A stretch of DNA of 64,000 nt. It comes from Acanthaster planci. Its lineage: Eukaryota; Echinodermata; Asteroidea; Valvatida; Acanthasteridae. The notes below the pieces were generated by a model. The model had not been told where the DNA came from, searched no databases, and worked only from the letters and a program-made list of their open reading frames with translations. Location: assembly GCF_001949145.1 (NCBI RefSeq), contig NW_019091592.1:155116-219115 (forward strand). Reading direction: 5' to 3'. A program made the translations under genes and the position numbers. Shown here piece by piece: positions 55,131 to 64,000 of this stretch (the stretch's first letter is position 1; each line of letters opens with the position of its first letter).

Positions 55131-55738
55131 GGCCTATTTGGCGGCGGTCATGTTGCCGACTTCATTCAGCAACAAGCCCGTTTGGCGTGAATTTCATTCA
55201 GAGACCGCAAATTGACCTCGGTATTAAGGCACTGTATTCTTATTTACGACACTTATGGGAATGTGCCGAAAGGAAAGGCCTGACCTCTTCCTTTGTCGGG
55301 GGAGGCACTAGATTATTAAGGGCCAAATTAAGAAAAGCCATTTCGTACTCACTAATTTCTGTCGTTTGACATAAATAGCTGTAGGCCTAAGTGGTTGTTG
55401 AAAATGCTCATTAGTTGCCCATTATTCCAGCAACCCAGTGTAAGCCCAAGTTGGGCCGCACCTCGTGGAAATTGCTGTCCGATCCCAGCTTTGATGGTTG
55501 GCCCAAAGTTGTTGTATGCCGGAGTAAATCCTTGTTAATTTGTTCATGAAAGTTGGGTGATTTTGCATTCTGGCAGATGTAATTGCTGTTTGAATTTGAA
55601 TATCGAAGGCTTTGTACCGCACAGGTACATTCAAAAATTAATTTACCGTTCCACGTGCTTTGGGCGGAGACAAATGCTGATATGATAATTGCTTTTCATA
55701 CATTTTTGCTGATAGCTCTATGTATTTGCTGATATGAG

Positions 55739-55960
55739 TTGCTGTTCCGCCTCACCAGGCTCGGGCGGGAACAATCTGTGTAATTTTTGCTGATTAGCTA
55801 CACCTTGCCTGAAACGCAATGTAAGATGTATTTGCAGTTCCGCGTCACTAGCTTCGGGCGGGAACTGTTTCCATATATTGCTACGTAGCTTTACTTTTAT
55901 TGTGCGCAATGTAATTTTTTTGCAGTTCACGTCACCAGCTTCGGGCGGGAACAACTTGAA
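55739..55960. repeat. three ~91-bp repeats with a conserved stem
   Basis: Each repeat has a GTTCCGC...CTTCGGGCGGGAAC word (near 55,741, 55,834 and 55,923) that can fold. A fourth, diverged copy lies near 55,648. They lie in the presumed 3' region of Ngaro 1, followed by AATAAA. They may be terminal repeats used in circularisation. Confidence 0.6.
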
Positions 55961-56039
55961 CTGTCTCAAGTTCAATAAACGGCTGCTCAGGCCAATCGAT
56001 TCAAAAGTTAGAATTCAAGTGTCCACCTGTCCCTGAGCT

Positions 56040-57420
56040 CAGTTTTCTGGTCCTGTGCATGCGGGGATAATACAGAGCCTTCGTAGGGCGGGGTTGAACT
56101 CGGGTAGTGGAGAGCACGTCAGATTAAGGAAAACAATCAAGCAGTTGCTCAAAAACTTGCGCTTTTTTTGCGGTTATTTCCGAAAGTAAAGCACATAGGG
56201 ATATGAAACTTGCATGAATCGAAAGAGGAGCATGTTTTCTTTAAGATCACACCACGATTGTTAGATCTGAATTTTTTTTTGATTTTTCAGAATCGCATAT
56301 ACGAAGCCTTCTTTAAGCGGGCCTGAATTCGGGTAGTGGAGAGCATTTCAGATATACGCACAAATTCAAGCAGTTGCCTGCAAACTCGCACTTTTTTCTT
56401 TTGGGGTTATCCCCGAAACTAAAATAAATGGGGATATGAAACTTACATGAATCAAAAGAATAGCATGTTCCCTTTAAGATGACACCACGATTGTCAGATG
56501 TGGAAATTTCTTTTTTTTTTCAGAATCGCATATACGGAGCCTTCTTTAAGTGGGGCTGAACTCGGGTACCGGAGATCATTTCAGATTTACGGGGGAAAAA
56601 TGCAGTTGCAAACAAACTCGCGCTTCCTTCTGCAGATATTTCCGAAACTAAAACACCAACGTATATGAGACTTGAATGAATCGAAAGAGGAGCAAAATGT
56701 GGCCATGAAACTTACACAAGTTGATAGAAAAACACATTCTCTTTTAGATGACACCAGAATTGGCTCATTTGGAAAATGTTTGGATTTCACTTAACTGAGA
56801 TATATAGAGCCTACCCACGACTCAACATGCAGCGGACAGTACACACAATGTGGGAAATGAGAAAATAGTATGCAGGACACACTCTAACGCTAGCTTTCTT
56901 TCTAAGATAATTCTCTAACACGTCAAACTATGGTCATCTAACTTTTACCACTGGATAAAGAAAGATATTCTTTTCCAGATGACACCACGATTGGCTCATT
57001 TGGAAAACCTTTAGATTTTCAAGCTGAGATTTATAGATCTTATTATATGTCTGAGAAAACACATCCCAACATACGGAAAAGGGGAAAATCTCGAAATATA
57101 AAATGTGACCGACTCAAACTCTTTCCTTCTTTCGATGATAACTGTCTAACCTGTCAAAATATGGTCATAAAACTTTTACCAGTGGATAGCGATATATATT
57201 TTTAGATTTCTAATCTGAAATATACAAAGCATACCCACGACCCCAACGTGCAACGTACAGCAGAGACAGTGTGGGGAATGAGAAAATAGTATGCGCGACA
57301 AACTCAAACTCTAGCCTTCTTTCAAAGATAATTCTCTAACCTGTCAAAATATGCCCATGAAAATTGTACCAGTGAATAGAGAAACATGTTCTGTTTATAA
57401 GATGATGTAACCATATAGCC
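56040..57420 (-). repeat. array of ~233-bp tandem repeats, inverse orientation
   Basis: Repeated markers are CAGAATCGCATATACG.AGCCTTC at 56,289 and 56,521, GATGACACCACGATTG, ATATGAAACTTACATGAATC and GGAGAGCATTTCAGAT. Units from 56,690 on are more diverged (TCTAACCTGTCAAAATATGG at 57,147 and 57,338). Same unit as at 59,395-60,590 but reversed. Non-coding. Confidence 0.8.
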
Positions 57421-58070
57421 CTTCTGACAGAATAAAAAACTTCATTTGAGAGAGATGTGTGCTGAAGTTCTATGGTGCCCAGTTGACGATGCGCCCACCT
57501 TATCCCATTTTCAATGGCCAACTTGCCTCTTGTTGCTGATACCTGGGAGCAGCAATCCCATTGGCGCAAATTTACTATGGACTCGGCCCTTCCACTGAAA
57601 AAAATCATGTACCGATGGGTTATTATAACCCATAGCTCTCGTATTACTAAATATTAAATAACTATTTATGGGGGGGGTTATTATGCTCTTGACAGGGCAT
57701 ACTACCACACCTTGCCTATGATAGTCATTATTTATTCCATTTCATAACCATTAATGCTTACGGCATCACACAGCAGCGCCCAAAACAGCAACGCGGCAAA
57801 TCCCTGCCCTAACGGGTAACACAGAACCACACTTATGACACCCACTGTCCACTCAGAAACTCAGACAATCCTGGACAAAATAGTTGGAACACCTTGTGGA
57901 AGCGCGTTGAAAAGATTCCCCCTTCTCCCCCATTCAATGTTGCGGTCATTTATTGGACCAAGATTCAACCAAACTTACCCAATGAGAAGCAACATTGACA
58001 GGTGGCGAGGGGGAGGCATGTTCCAACGAGATTTGTCCAGGATTGTAGATGCGCATTTTTGTTATGGTCT
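57421..58070. other. spacer
   Basis: No gene is recognised. A few short open frames have no family. Confidence 0.3.
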
Positions 58071-58074
58071 CGAC

Positions 58075-58200
58075 TGATCTCGAGGGAGAGACCCGAGACA
58101 ATGGCATCCAAGACCGAGATCAAGACCAAGATCGAGACCGAGACCGCAAAAAAAGGTCTCGAGACGGTCTCGAGACCGACAGCAGGTCTTGAGACCTACA
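58075..58200. repeat. GAGACCGAGAC low-complexity tract
   Basis: Many variants of AGACCGAG and GTCTCGAG on both strands, partly palindromic. Confidence 0.75.
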
Positions 58201-58204
58201 ACAC

Positions 58205-58560
58205 TGATGATGATCCACTATAGGCCTATACAGACATTTTGTGCAGGAACAGGACCAGTTCAACGTGGATAAATGTAGAATTGCACAAAAATAGCAAGAA
58301 CAGCAAGAGCCCTTGCCTCCTTTAGAGGATATTTCCCTAAGTAAAGCAAATATGAATATGAAACTTACCTCAATGGATAGAAAAATATGTGCCCTTTCTG
58401 ATGCCACCAAGATTGCTCGATATGGACAATTTTCTGGTCATTGTTGATCCAGTATAGGCCTATACAGACATCTTTGCGCGGAAATAGGACCAGTTCAAGG
58501 TCGATAAAGGTAGAATTGCACAAAAATAGCAAGCAGCACGGCAATAACCCTTGCCTTCTT
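58205..58560 (-). repeat. two partial copies of a ~235-bp repeat
   Basis: Markers TATAGGCCTATACAGACAT and ATTGCACAAAAATAGCAAG occur at 58,222/58,274 and 58,454/58,516. The first copy continues into the ATGAAACTTAC and TGATGCCACCAAGATTG words of the 233-bp array unit. The second copy runs straight into the capsid relic. Confidence 0.65.
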
Positions 58561-58561
58561 T

Positions 58562-58955
58562 TAAACTATTGTTACTGTCGAAGGAAAACCTAATCAATTG
58601 TATTAAGAAGCACTGGAACGATATATGCAAGGTTTTTTGGAGATTCATCCACCGAATCAGGTCGTCACGTCGCAAAAGACCTCAACTTGGCGGTATCGAT
58701 GTAGCCGATTATCTAAAAGAAAAATACGGTTTGTGGCTCGACTCTCGTTCAAACAATGACACGAGTTGTCACGGCAGTGGACGTAGAGTTGGTGACTCGG
58801 CTTAAATCACGATACAAATGAGACGAGAAGCAGAAACTGTAGGTGATCTCACGATGTATGTGTTTCTCATCATGGATGCCCAGATCACAATCGAAGATGG
58901 AAATTTTAAATCGTTGACAATATTAAAAACGAACTTAATTTAAAAAAACATGAAC
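58562..58955 (+). pseudogene. second capsid-protein relic, C-terminal part
   Basis: In several frames it encodes VTVEGKPNQLY, then AKDLNL, then GIDVADYLKEKYGLWLDSRS, GSGRR, and after a stop MYVFLIMDAQITIEDGNF. This matches the end of the capsid gene at 46021-46400, block by block, but on the opposite strand and with different sequence, so it is a separate element rather than a duplicated segment. The N-terminal two thirds are gone. Confidence 0.7.
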
Positions 58956-58974
58956 AAGTGAGCGTCCCAAAATG

Positions 58975-59375
58975 CTTTAATCGTTGGAAAAACTAACTTG
59001 GGAAAAACCAAATGGGTACTCGATTTACTCCAAACGGAACACCTTCACATGTTTGAAGTCATCGTGATCATATGTCCCACGATTTTTAAAAACAAAACAT
59101 ATCTTTAAAGAGGCTAGATACTCACAGATCCCAACGTGTACCTTTGCGACATTGATCACGAATGTTTAGAAATAAATGACCATTGAGTTGTTTCAAAAAG
59201 TGTTTGACGAAACCAAAACGTTGTTTTTGATCCATGATTATTCTTCTGAACAGCTAGTCAAGTATCGTAAACAAATACAAAATGGGTAATAGCTGTGCCC
59301 TTACCGAGACATTTTCTAGCAGGCACTTTAACCATTCTTGTTGGTTGCTCATGCAAAAGTAAAATTCAGTTCTTG
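58975..59375 (+). pseudogene. second packaging-ATPase relic
   Basis: It encodes ALIVGKTNLGKTKWVLDLLQ with an intact P-loop, IVIICPTIFKNKTYL, VYLCDIDHE, TLFLIHD (Walker B with one Asp lost) and FNHSCWLLMQK, with several frameshifts and stops. It parallels 45369-45989 and follows the capsid relic in the same order as in the complete element. Confidence 0.75.
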
Positions 59376-59394
59376 ATTTTTTTTGGTGTAAATC

Positions 59395-60590
59395 TGACAT
59401 GCTTTCAAATACCCAAGTTCAGCTTCGCTTAGAGAAGGCTCCGTATATGCGATTCTGAAAAATCCAAAAAAATTCCAGATCTGACAATCGTGATGTCATC
59501 TAAATAGAAACATCCTCCTCTCTCGATTCATGCAAGTTTCATATCCATATGTGCTTTAATTTCGGAAATAACTGCAAAAGAAAGCACAAGTTTGTGTGCA
59601 ACTGATTGATTTTTTTGCGTAAATCTGAAATGCTCTCCACTGCCCGAGTTCAGCTCTGCTTGAAGAAGGCTCCGTAGATGCTATTCTGAAAAATCAAAAA
59701 ACTTTTTCCAGATCTGACAATCGTGGTGTCATCTAAACGGAAACATGCTCCTCTTTCGATTCAGGGAAGGGTCATATCCATATGTGCTTTAGTTTCGGAA
59801 ATAACCGCAAAAGAAAGCACAAGTTTGTGTGCAACTGCTTGATTGTTTGCGTGAATCTGAATTGCTCTCCACTACCCGTGTTCAGCCCGACTCAAAAAAA
59901 GCTCCGTATATGCGATTCTGAAAAATTAAAAAAAAAAATTGGAAATCTGACAACCGTGGTGTCATCTTAAAGGAAACTGCTCCTCTTTCGATTCATGCAA
60001 GGCTCATATCCATATATGCTTCAGTTTCGGAAATAACCGTAAAAGAAAGGGCAAGTTTGTGTGAAACTGCTTGATTCTTTTGCGTATTTTGACATTCTCT
60101 CCACTACCCGAGTTCAACCCCGCACAAAGAAGGCTCCGTATATGCTATTCTGAAAAATATAAAAAAAACTTTTTCACATCTGACAATCGCGGTGTCATCT
60201 TAAAGGGAACAACCTCCTCTTTCGATTCATGCAGGTTTCATACCCCTCTGTGCTTTACGTTCGGAAATAACCGCAAAAGGATGCAAAAGTTTATGCGCAA
60301 CTGCTTGATTGTTTTGCGTAATCTGACATGCTCTCCACTTACCGAGTTCAGCCCTGTTTATAGAAGGCTCCGTATATGTTATTCTGAAAAATCAAAAAAC
60401 CTTTTCCACATCTGACAATCGTGGTGTCATCTTAAAGGGAACAAGCTCCTCTTTCGATTCATGCACGGTTCATATCCATATGTGCTTTAATTTTGGAAAT
60501 ATCTGCAGAACAAAGCGCAAGTTTGTGTGCAACGGCTTGAGTTTTTTGCGTAAATCTGAAATGCTTTCCACTACTTCAGTTTAGGCCCAT
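59395..60590 (+). repeat. array of ~233-bp tandem repeats, about five units
   Basis: The marker GAAGGCTCCGTATATG.GATTCTGAAAAAT recurs near 59,440, 59,665, 59,898, 60,131 and 60,364, giving periods of 225 to 233. Between markers stand TCTGACAATCGTGGTGTCATC, CGATTCATGCAAG, TTCGGAAATAACCGCAAAAG and CTCTCCACTACCCGAGTTCA. Open frames across it repeat the same peptide and are not genes. Confidence 0.85.
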
Positions 60591-60894
60591 TGGGGCTTCA
60601 AATAATTTATTGCCGCTAGGCTGGGTTGCTGGAGTAAATACCCCCGCTGACCACACAGGCGCTGGATTTACGACCCAGCTATTTGGTTACAGCTTCACAG
60701 GCAGAACCAATGTGTGTGCTGGTCACTTTTGTCTGAGCAGTTTGCCAGGTCAGTTCGTTCGGTTTTATGGGATAAATAATCAGTGTAGTTGTAAATTTGC
60801 AAAGTATCCTGCGTAGGTTAGTCGTCTTCCACATTCTGCAATTTATTTGCAGCTTTGCACGTTTAGTCCAGCCCCTCCCAGTTATTGGGAAAAG

Positions 60895-61700
60895 ATGCCA
60901 CGGACAGCACGAACAAAGCGGCGCACTGACGGCGCTGAGGGGTTGAGACCAAGGGGGAGGCCTCGTTCGGACCGCATCGCGCCGGCTGATGTTCCGAGTG
61001 ATTCCTCGGCGCCCGTCGCACAGACGACTGCTGTTTCATCGGGTGAGTCTTTTTCTATCCCGTCAGAGCTAACGCCTAGACCAGTAGTTTCTATCGCATC
61101 TGCCCCTGATGGCCCGGCCATTTCGGTTGCCTCTCCCCCATTGTTCATTCGGTTATGTCTGTTACCACTTCGTCGGGCATAGGGGGTAGCGATGTCACGC
61201 CCCTAACAAGTGTTTGCGATAATCTTGGGTCAGGGGTTTCTCAACACCTTCGGGACAAAATTGGAATGGGGAATTTGTAGATTTTGCGCTTCTTTTGCGG
61301 CCCTTTAGCAGTGTCAATAGTACCAGTGACTGCGTGTTTACTATTGGGTCGCGCGATTCCCCAGCATGGCAAATTCGTTCCCACAATCAACCCCACGGAT
61401 CACCTCAATTGAACAGTGGACCCCGGCTTTTCTAATTTTTGCATCCATCTATTTGATGCGGAACCCTGCTCAGGCGAGGTAGCTGCTAAAATATGCCGAC
61501 ATCGTCCGTTCGGCTGCTTTTCGGCGAGTAGGTTATGGGTGGCGCGACTATGATATTCAATTCAGGTTGCTCCAAGCACGCATGCCGTCTCGCTCGTGGG
61601 CCAGCATTGACGCTGAACTATGGCTAATGTTGGTCGGTGCACCCGTCCAACAAGCCATTTTTCGTCCCTATTCCAACCAGGGCAACCACCAACGGGCAAT
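60895..61700 (+). pseudogene. Ngaro 2 gag-like protein
   Basis: The ATG at 60895 begins a basic N-terminus (MPRTARTKRRTDGAEGLRPR), then a Ser/Pro-rich part. After frameshifts it keeps RITSIEQWTPAFLIFASIYL, LLKYADIVRSAAFRRVGYGW and MPSRSWASIDAELWLMLVG. It is homologous to the gag at 38538 and shows the uninterrupted form of the viral target site. Broken by at least three changes. Confidence 0.7.
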
Positions 61701-62050
61701 AGGTCACACCAACATTGGGGCAAGCCGCACCGCCCAGGCGAGCACACTACCTGAATCTGTTTCGATTTCAACCGCGGCCACTGCTTCAGACCCGCCTGTC
61801 GTTTCGACCACAAATGTGCAACCTACTTGTCCGTCGGCCATTCCGCCGCCTCTTGCCGTGGCGGCCCTCGCTCGATGCGGGGAGCACTCAATCCAACCAC
61901 ACCTCCCAGCGCCGGTAAGAATAAATAAACTGCGCCCCTTTTTGGCATCATATGGTGACAGGCATGACGCTCAGGTGCACTTTTCAGTTAGCACTTCTGC
62001 CCGTAATTTGATCTCTACTCGACAAAATAGAGAGGTAGTGAAATGCAAAC

Positions 62051-63331
62051 TTGACTGTGAGTTACATTTGGGTAGGATTGCTGGCCCGTTCCCCAGTCCC
62101 CCATTTCCCAATTTTTGTTGTTCTAGGTTTAGTGCCGAAACAAACCCCTGGTGAGTTCCGTTTAATTCATAACCTTTCGTCTCCTTTGGGTGATTCAGTT
62201 AATGATCGAATTGACCCAGCCAGGGCTGCGGTGTCTTATACGACTTTTGATGATGCTGTTGAATTGGTTTCTAGTTTGGGCCCCAGAGCCCTTCTGGCGC
62301 AGTCGGATATAAAATCGGCTTTTTTTTACTCCCTGTTCATCCCGATGATTATGATTTACTCGGTTTTTCGTTCGACGATTCATTTTATTACGACAAGTGT
62401 ATGCCCTTTGGTTGCTCCATTTCTTGTGCAACGTTCGAACGATTTAGCACCTTTCTCAAATATTGCACTCGCAAGGTTGCAGCTACTCTGTACATTCTTC
62501 ATATTTGGACGATTTTCTCTTTGTGGGCGAAGGGCAATCCAACGAGTGCGCACATGCGCTTACTTCTTCCACAGTAGTTTGCCGGGACTTTGGTGTTCCT
62601 TTGGCCAGTGACAAAACAGTGGGGCCAGTGACAAGCTTAGATTTCCTGGGCTTAACGATTGATACAGTTGCCCAGCAGATTCGGGTTCCTACGGCCAAGG
62701 TCCTTGCAATTCTGGCGAAGTTGGATTGCACTTTGTCGAAGCGTAAAGTCACCCTACGAGAACTTCAATCATTGCTGGGTAGCCTAAATTTCGTTTGTAA
62801 TACGGCCGGGCCGAGCCTTCTTGCGTCGTCTCTTCCATCTCACAAGCGGCATTCAGAAACCACATCATCGTATCCGTATTTCATCTGGTGCGCGGGGCCG
62901 AAATGCTAGCTTGGCGGGAATTTTTTTCCATTTCAATGGTTCGGTTATTTTCCCTCAGGAGGTATAGTATTCTAGCGGCAACTTGCACTGTCTTGTATAC
63001 GGACTCATCCCAGCAGTTCAGTTTCGGAGGTTTCTTTAATGGGAGTTGGGCGCAAGGCATGTGGCCACTGAAATGGCGCTCCTTGAATTCATCCATTACT
63101 TTTCTTGAACTTTTCTCGATCACCCTCGCGTAGTGCTTATGGGGCCCGGCCTTGCAAAACTGGCGTGTCATATTTTGGTGTGATAATGGGGCTGTGGTGG
63201 CGATTATTAATAGCCAAACATCAAGGTGTCCCAGAATTATGAAATTGGTTGGCATGTTTGTAGTGCTTTGTTTGAGGTTGTATGTACCTGGTCTCGATGT
63301 TGGCATCGCTGATGCTCTATCTCTTTTTTAG
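62051..63331 (+). pseudogene. Ngaro 2 reverse transcriptase / RNase H
   Basis: It has TPGEFRLIHNLSSPLGDSVN, the first catalytic block QSDIKSAFF, then after a shift YLDDFLFVGEG, LDFLGLTIDTVAQQIRVP and LQSLLGSLNFVCN. RNase H remnants include LYTDSSQQFSFGGFFNG, WCDNGAVVAIINSQT and VPGLDVGIADALSLF, stopping at 63331. Several frame breaks are present. No recombinase follows; the sequence passes directly into the repeat array. Confidence 0.8.
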
Positions 63332-63379
63332 ATGGATCATTTCCGGCGGCTGGCGCCCGAGGCCGCCCCTGTTATTATT

Positions 63380-64000
63380 ACGTGCGGCTTCTTTTGTGGT
63401 TATTTCCAAAACTAAAGCACATAGAGATATGTGAAATCGGGTAATGAAGAGAATGGCAGATTTACGCAAACAAGTCTAGCAGTTGCACACGAACTTTCGC
63501 CTCCTTTTGCGGTTATTTCCGAAAGTAAAGCACATAGGGATACGAAACTTGCATGAATGGGAAGAGGAGCATCGTCCCTTTAAGATGACACCACGATTGT
63601 GAGAACTGGAAAAAATTTTGTTTTTTTAGAATCGCATATACGGAGCCTTTTTTGAGGGGAGCTGACCTCGGGTAGTGGAGAAAATGGAAGATTTATGCAA
63701 AAAACCCAAGTAGATGTACAAAAACTTTTTCCTCCTTTTGCGGTTATTTCCGAAAGTAAAGCACATAGAGATATGAGAGGTGCATCAATCGAAAGTAGAG
63801 CGTGTTCCCTTTCAGATGACACCACGATTGCAAGATCTGGACAATTTTTGATTTTTCAGAATCGCACATACGGAGCCTTCTTTAAGAGGAGGGATCGAAC
63901 TCGGGTAATGGAGAAAATGGCAGATTGACGCAAAAAGTCAAACGTTCGCCTCCTTTTGAGGTTATTTCCGAAAGTAAAGCACATAGAGATATGAGAGGTG
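63380..64000 (-). repeat. array of ~233-bp repeats, inverse orientation, runs off the edge
   Basis: GCGGTTATTTCCGAAAGTAAAG recurs at 63,508, 63,739 and 63,959. CAGAATCGCA.ATACGGAGCC recurs near 63,629 and 63,857. It mirrors 59,395-60,590, so Ngaro 2 is bracketed by oppositely oriented arrays. Confidence 0.85.

Larger units (their letters stand above)
38538..55985 (+). mobile_element. Ngaro-type tyrosine-recombinase retrotransposon 1, split by viral insertion
   Basis: The order is gag (38538-39097, resuming 52531-52664), RT/RNase H (52700-53698), tyrosine recombinase (53732-54677), SGNH-like hydrolase (54739-55130), then short stem-forming repeats and AATAAA near 55,973. RT before recombinase and a hydrolase frame are Ngaro traits; DIRS elements usually differ in order and carry a methylase. 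About 500 bp of the RT N-terminus is missing. The outer boundaries are not defined by sequence; I use coding limits. A sister copy lies at 60.9-63.3 kb. Confidence 0.75.

Noticed and set aside
38538-55985. DIRS-1 type assignment for the retroelement
   Set aside because: RT precedes the recombinase and a hydrolase frame follows; no methylase was seen. Ngaro fits better.
59782-60415. Open frames in the forward repeat array
   Set aside because: The peptides repeat with the DNA unit (RLRICDSEK-type) and are by-products of the tandem repeat.
56040-60590. Repeat arrays as a possible CRISPR
   Set aside because: The unit is about 233 bp and repeated throughout, with no short repeat-spacer alternation, and the genome is eukaryotic.

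Overview
The window is eukaryotic nuclear DNA, probably from a marine invertebrate. Genes are sparse, exons are short with GT-AG borders, and transposon relics are dense: piggyBac, Tc1/mariner, CR1-like and Ngaro-type tyrosine-recombinase elements. Palindromic TACATG runs are scattered throughout. I cannot name the species from sequence alone.

From 1 to 38 kb lies host DNA with ordinary transposon debris. There is a piggyBac relic at the left edge and a CR1-like retrotransposon split by two TTAA-flanked miniature elements (5.6-8.3 kb). A second CR1-like fragment lies at 12.1 kb and a Tc1-like relic at 23 kb. A broken DDE-type transposase gene with apparent introns lies at 27.4-30.5 kb. One convincing host gene is present on the minus strand (14.6-20.4 kb). 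Its seven short exons join in phase, and one intron has taken up an internally deleted piggyBac element inside a pair of inverted repeats. A perfect 164-bp palindrome (21,600-21,763) and a 1.9-kb fold-back element (35,965-37,850) also stand out.

From 38.5 to 56 kb is the main discovery: a nested pair. An Ngaro-type retroelement (gag, RT/RNase H, tyrosine recombinase, SGNH-like hydrolase) is interrupted inside gag by a 13.4-kb endogenous virus-like element of the Polinton/adintovirus kind (39,098-52,530). The inserted element has terminal inverted repeats of roughly 270-290 bp and a 5-bp target duplication (ATTCG; 6 bp if shifted by one base). The gag reading frame resumes across the junction. 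The element carries a protein-primed family B DNA polymerase, a packaging ATPase, a probable major capsid protein, a probable minor capsid protein, several small membrane or coiled-coil proteins, the C-terminal part of a retroviral-type integrase, and an unusual protein in which cysteine recurs every third residue. Left-arm genes and the integrase fragment read rightward. Most right-arm genes read leftward, and the two arms meet at a hairpin near 42.28 kb. Almost every gene is broken by one to several frameshifts or stops. The polymerase and ATPase also have altered active-site residues, so this copy looks dead.

From 56 to 64 kb are arrays of a roughly 233-bp tandem repeat in opposite orientations. 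Between two of them sits a second, more decayed capsid-ATPase gene pair, so a related virus-like element once lay here too. A second Ngaro relic (60.9-63.3 kb) lies between two further arrays, the last of which runs off the right edge.
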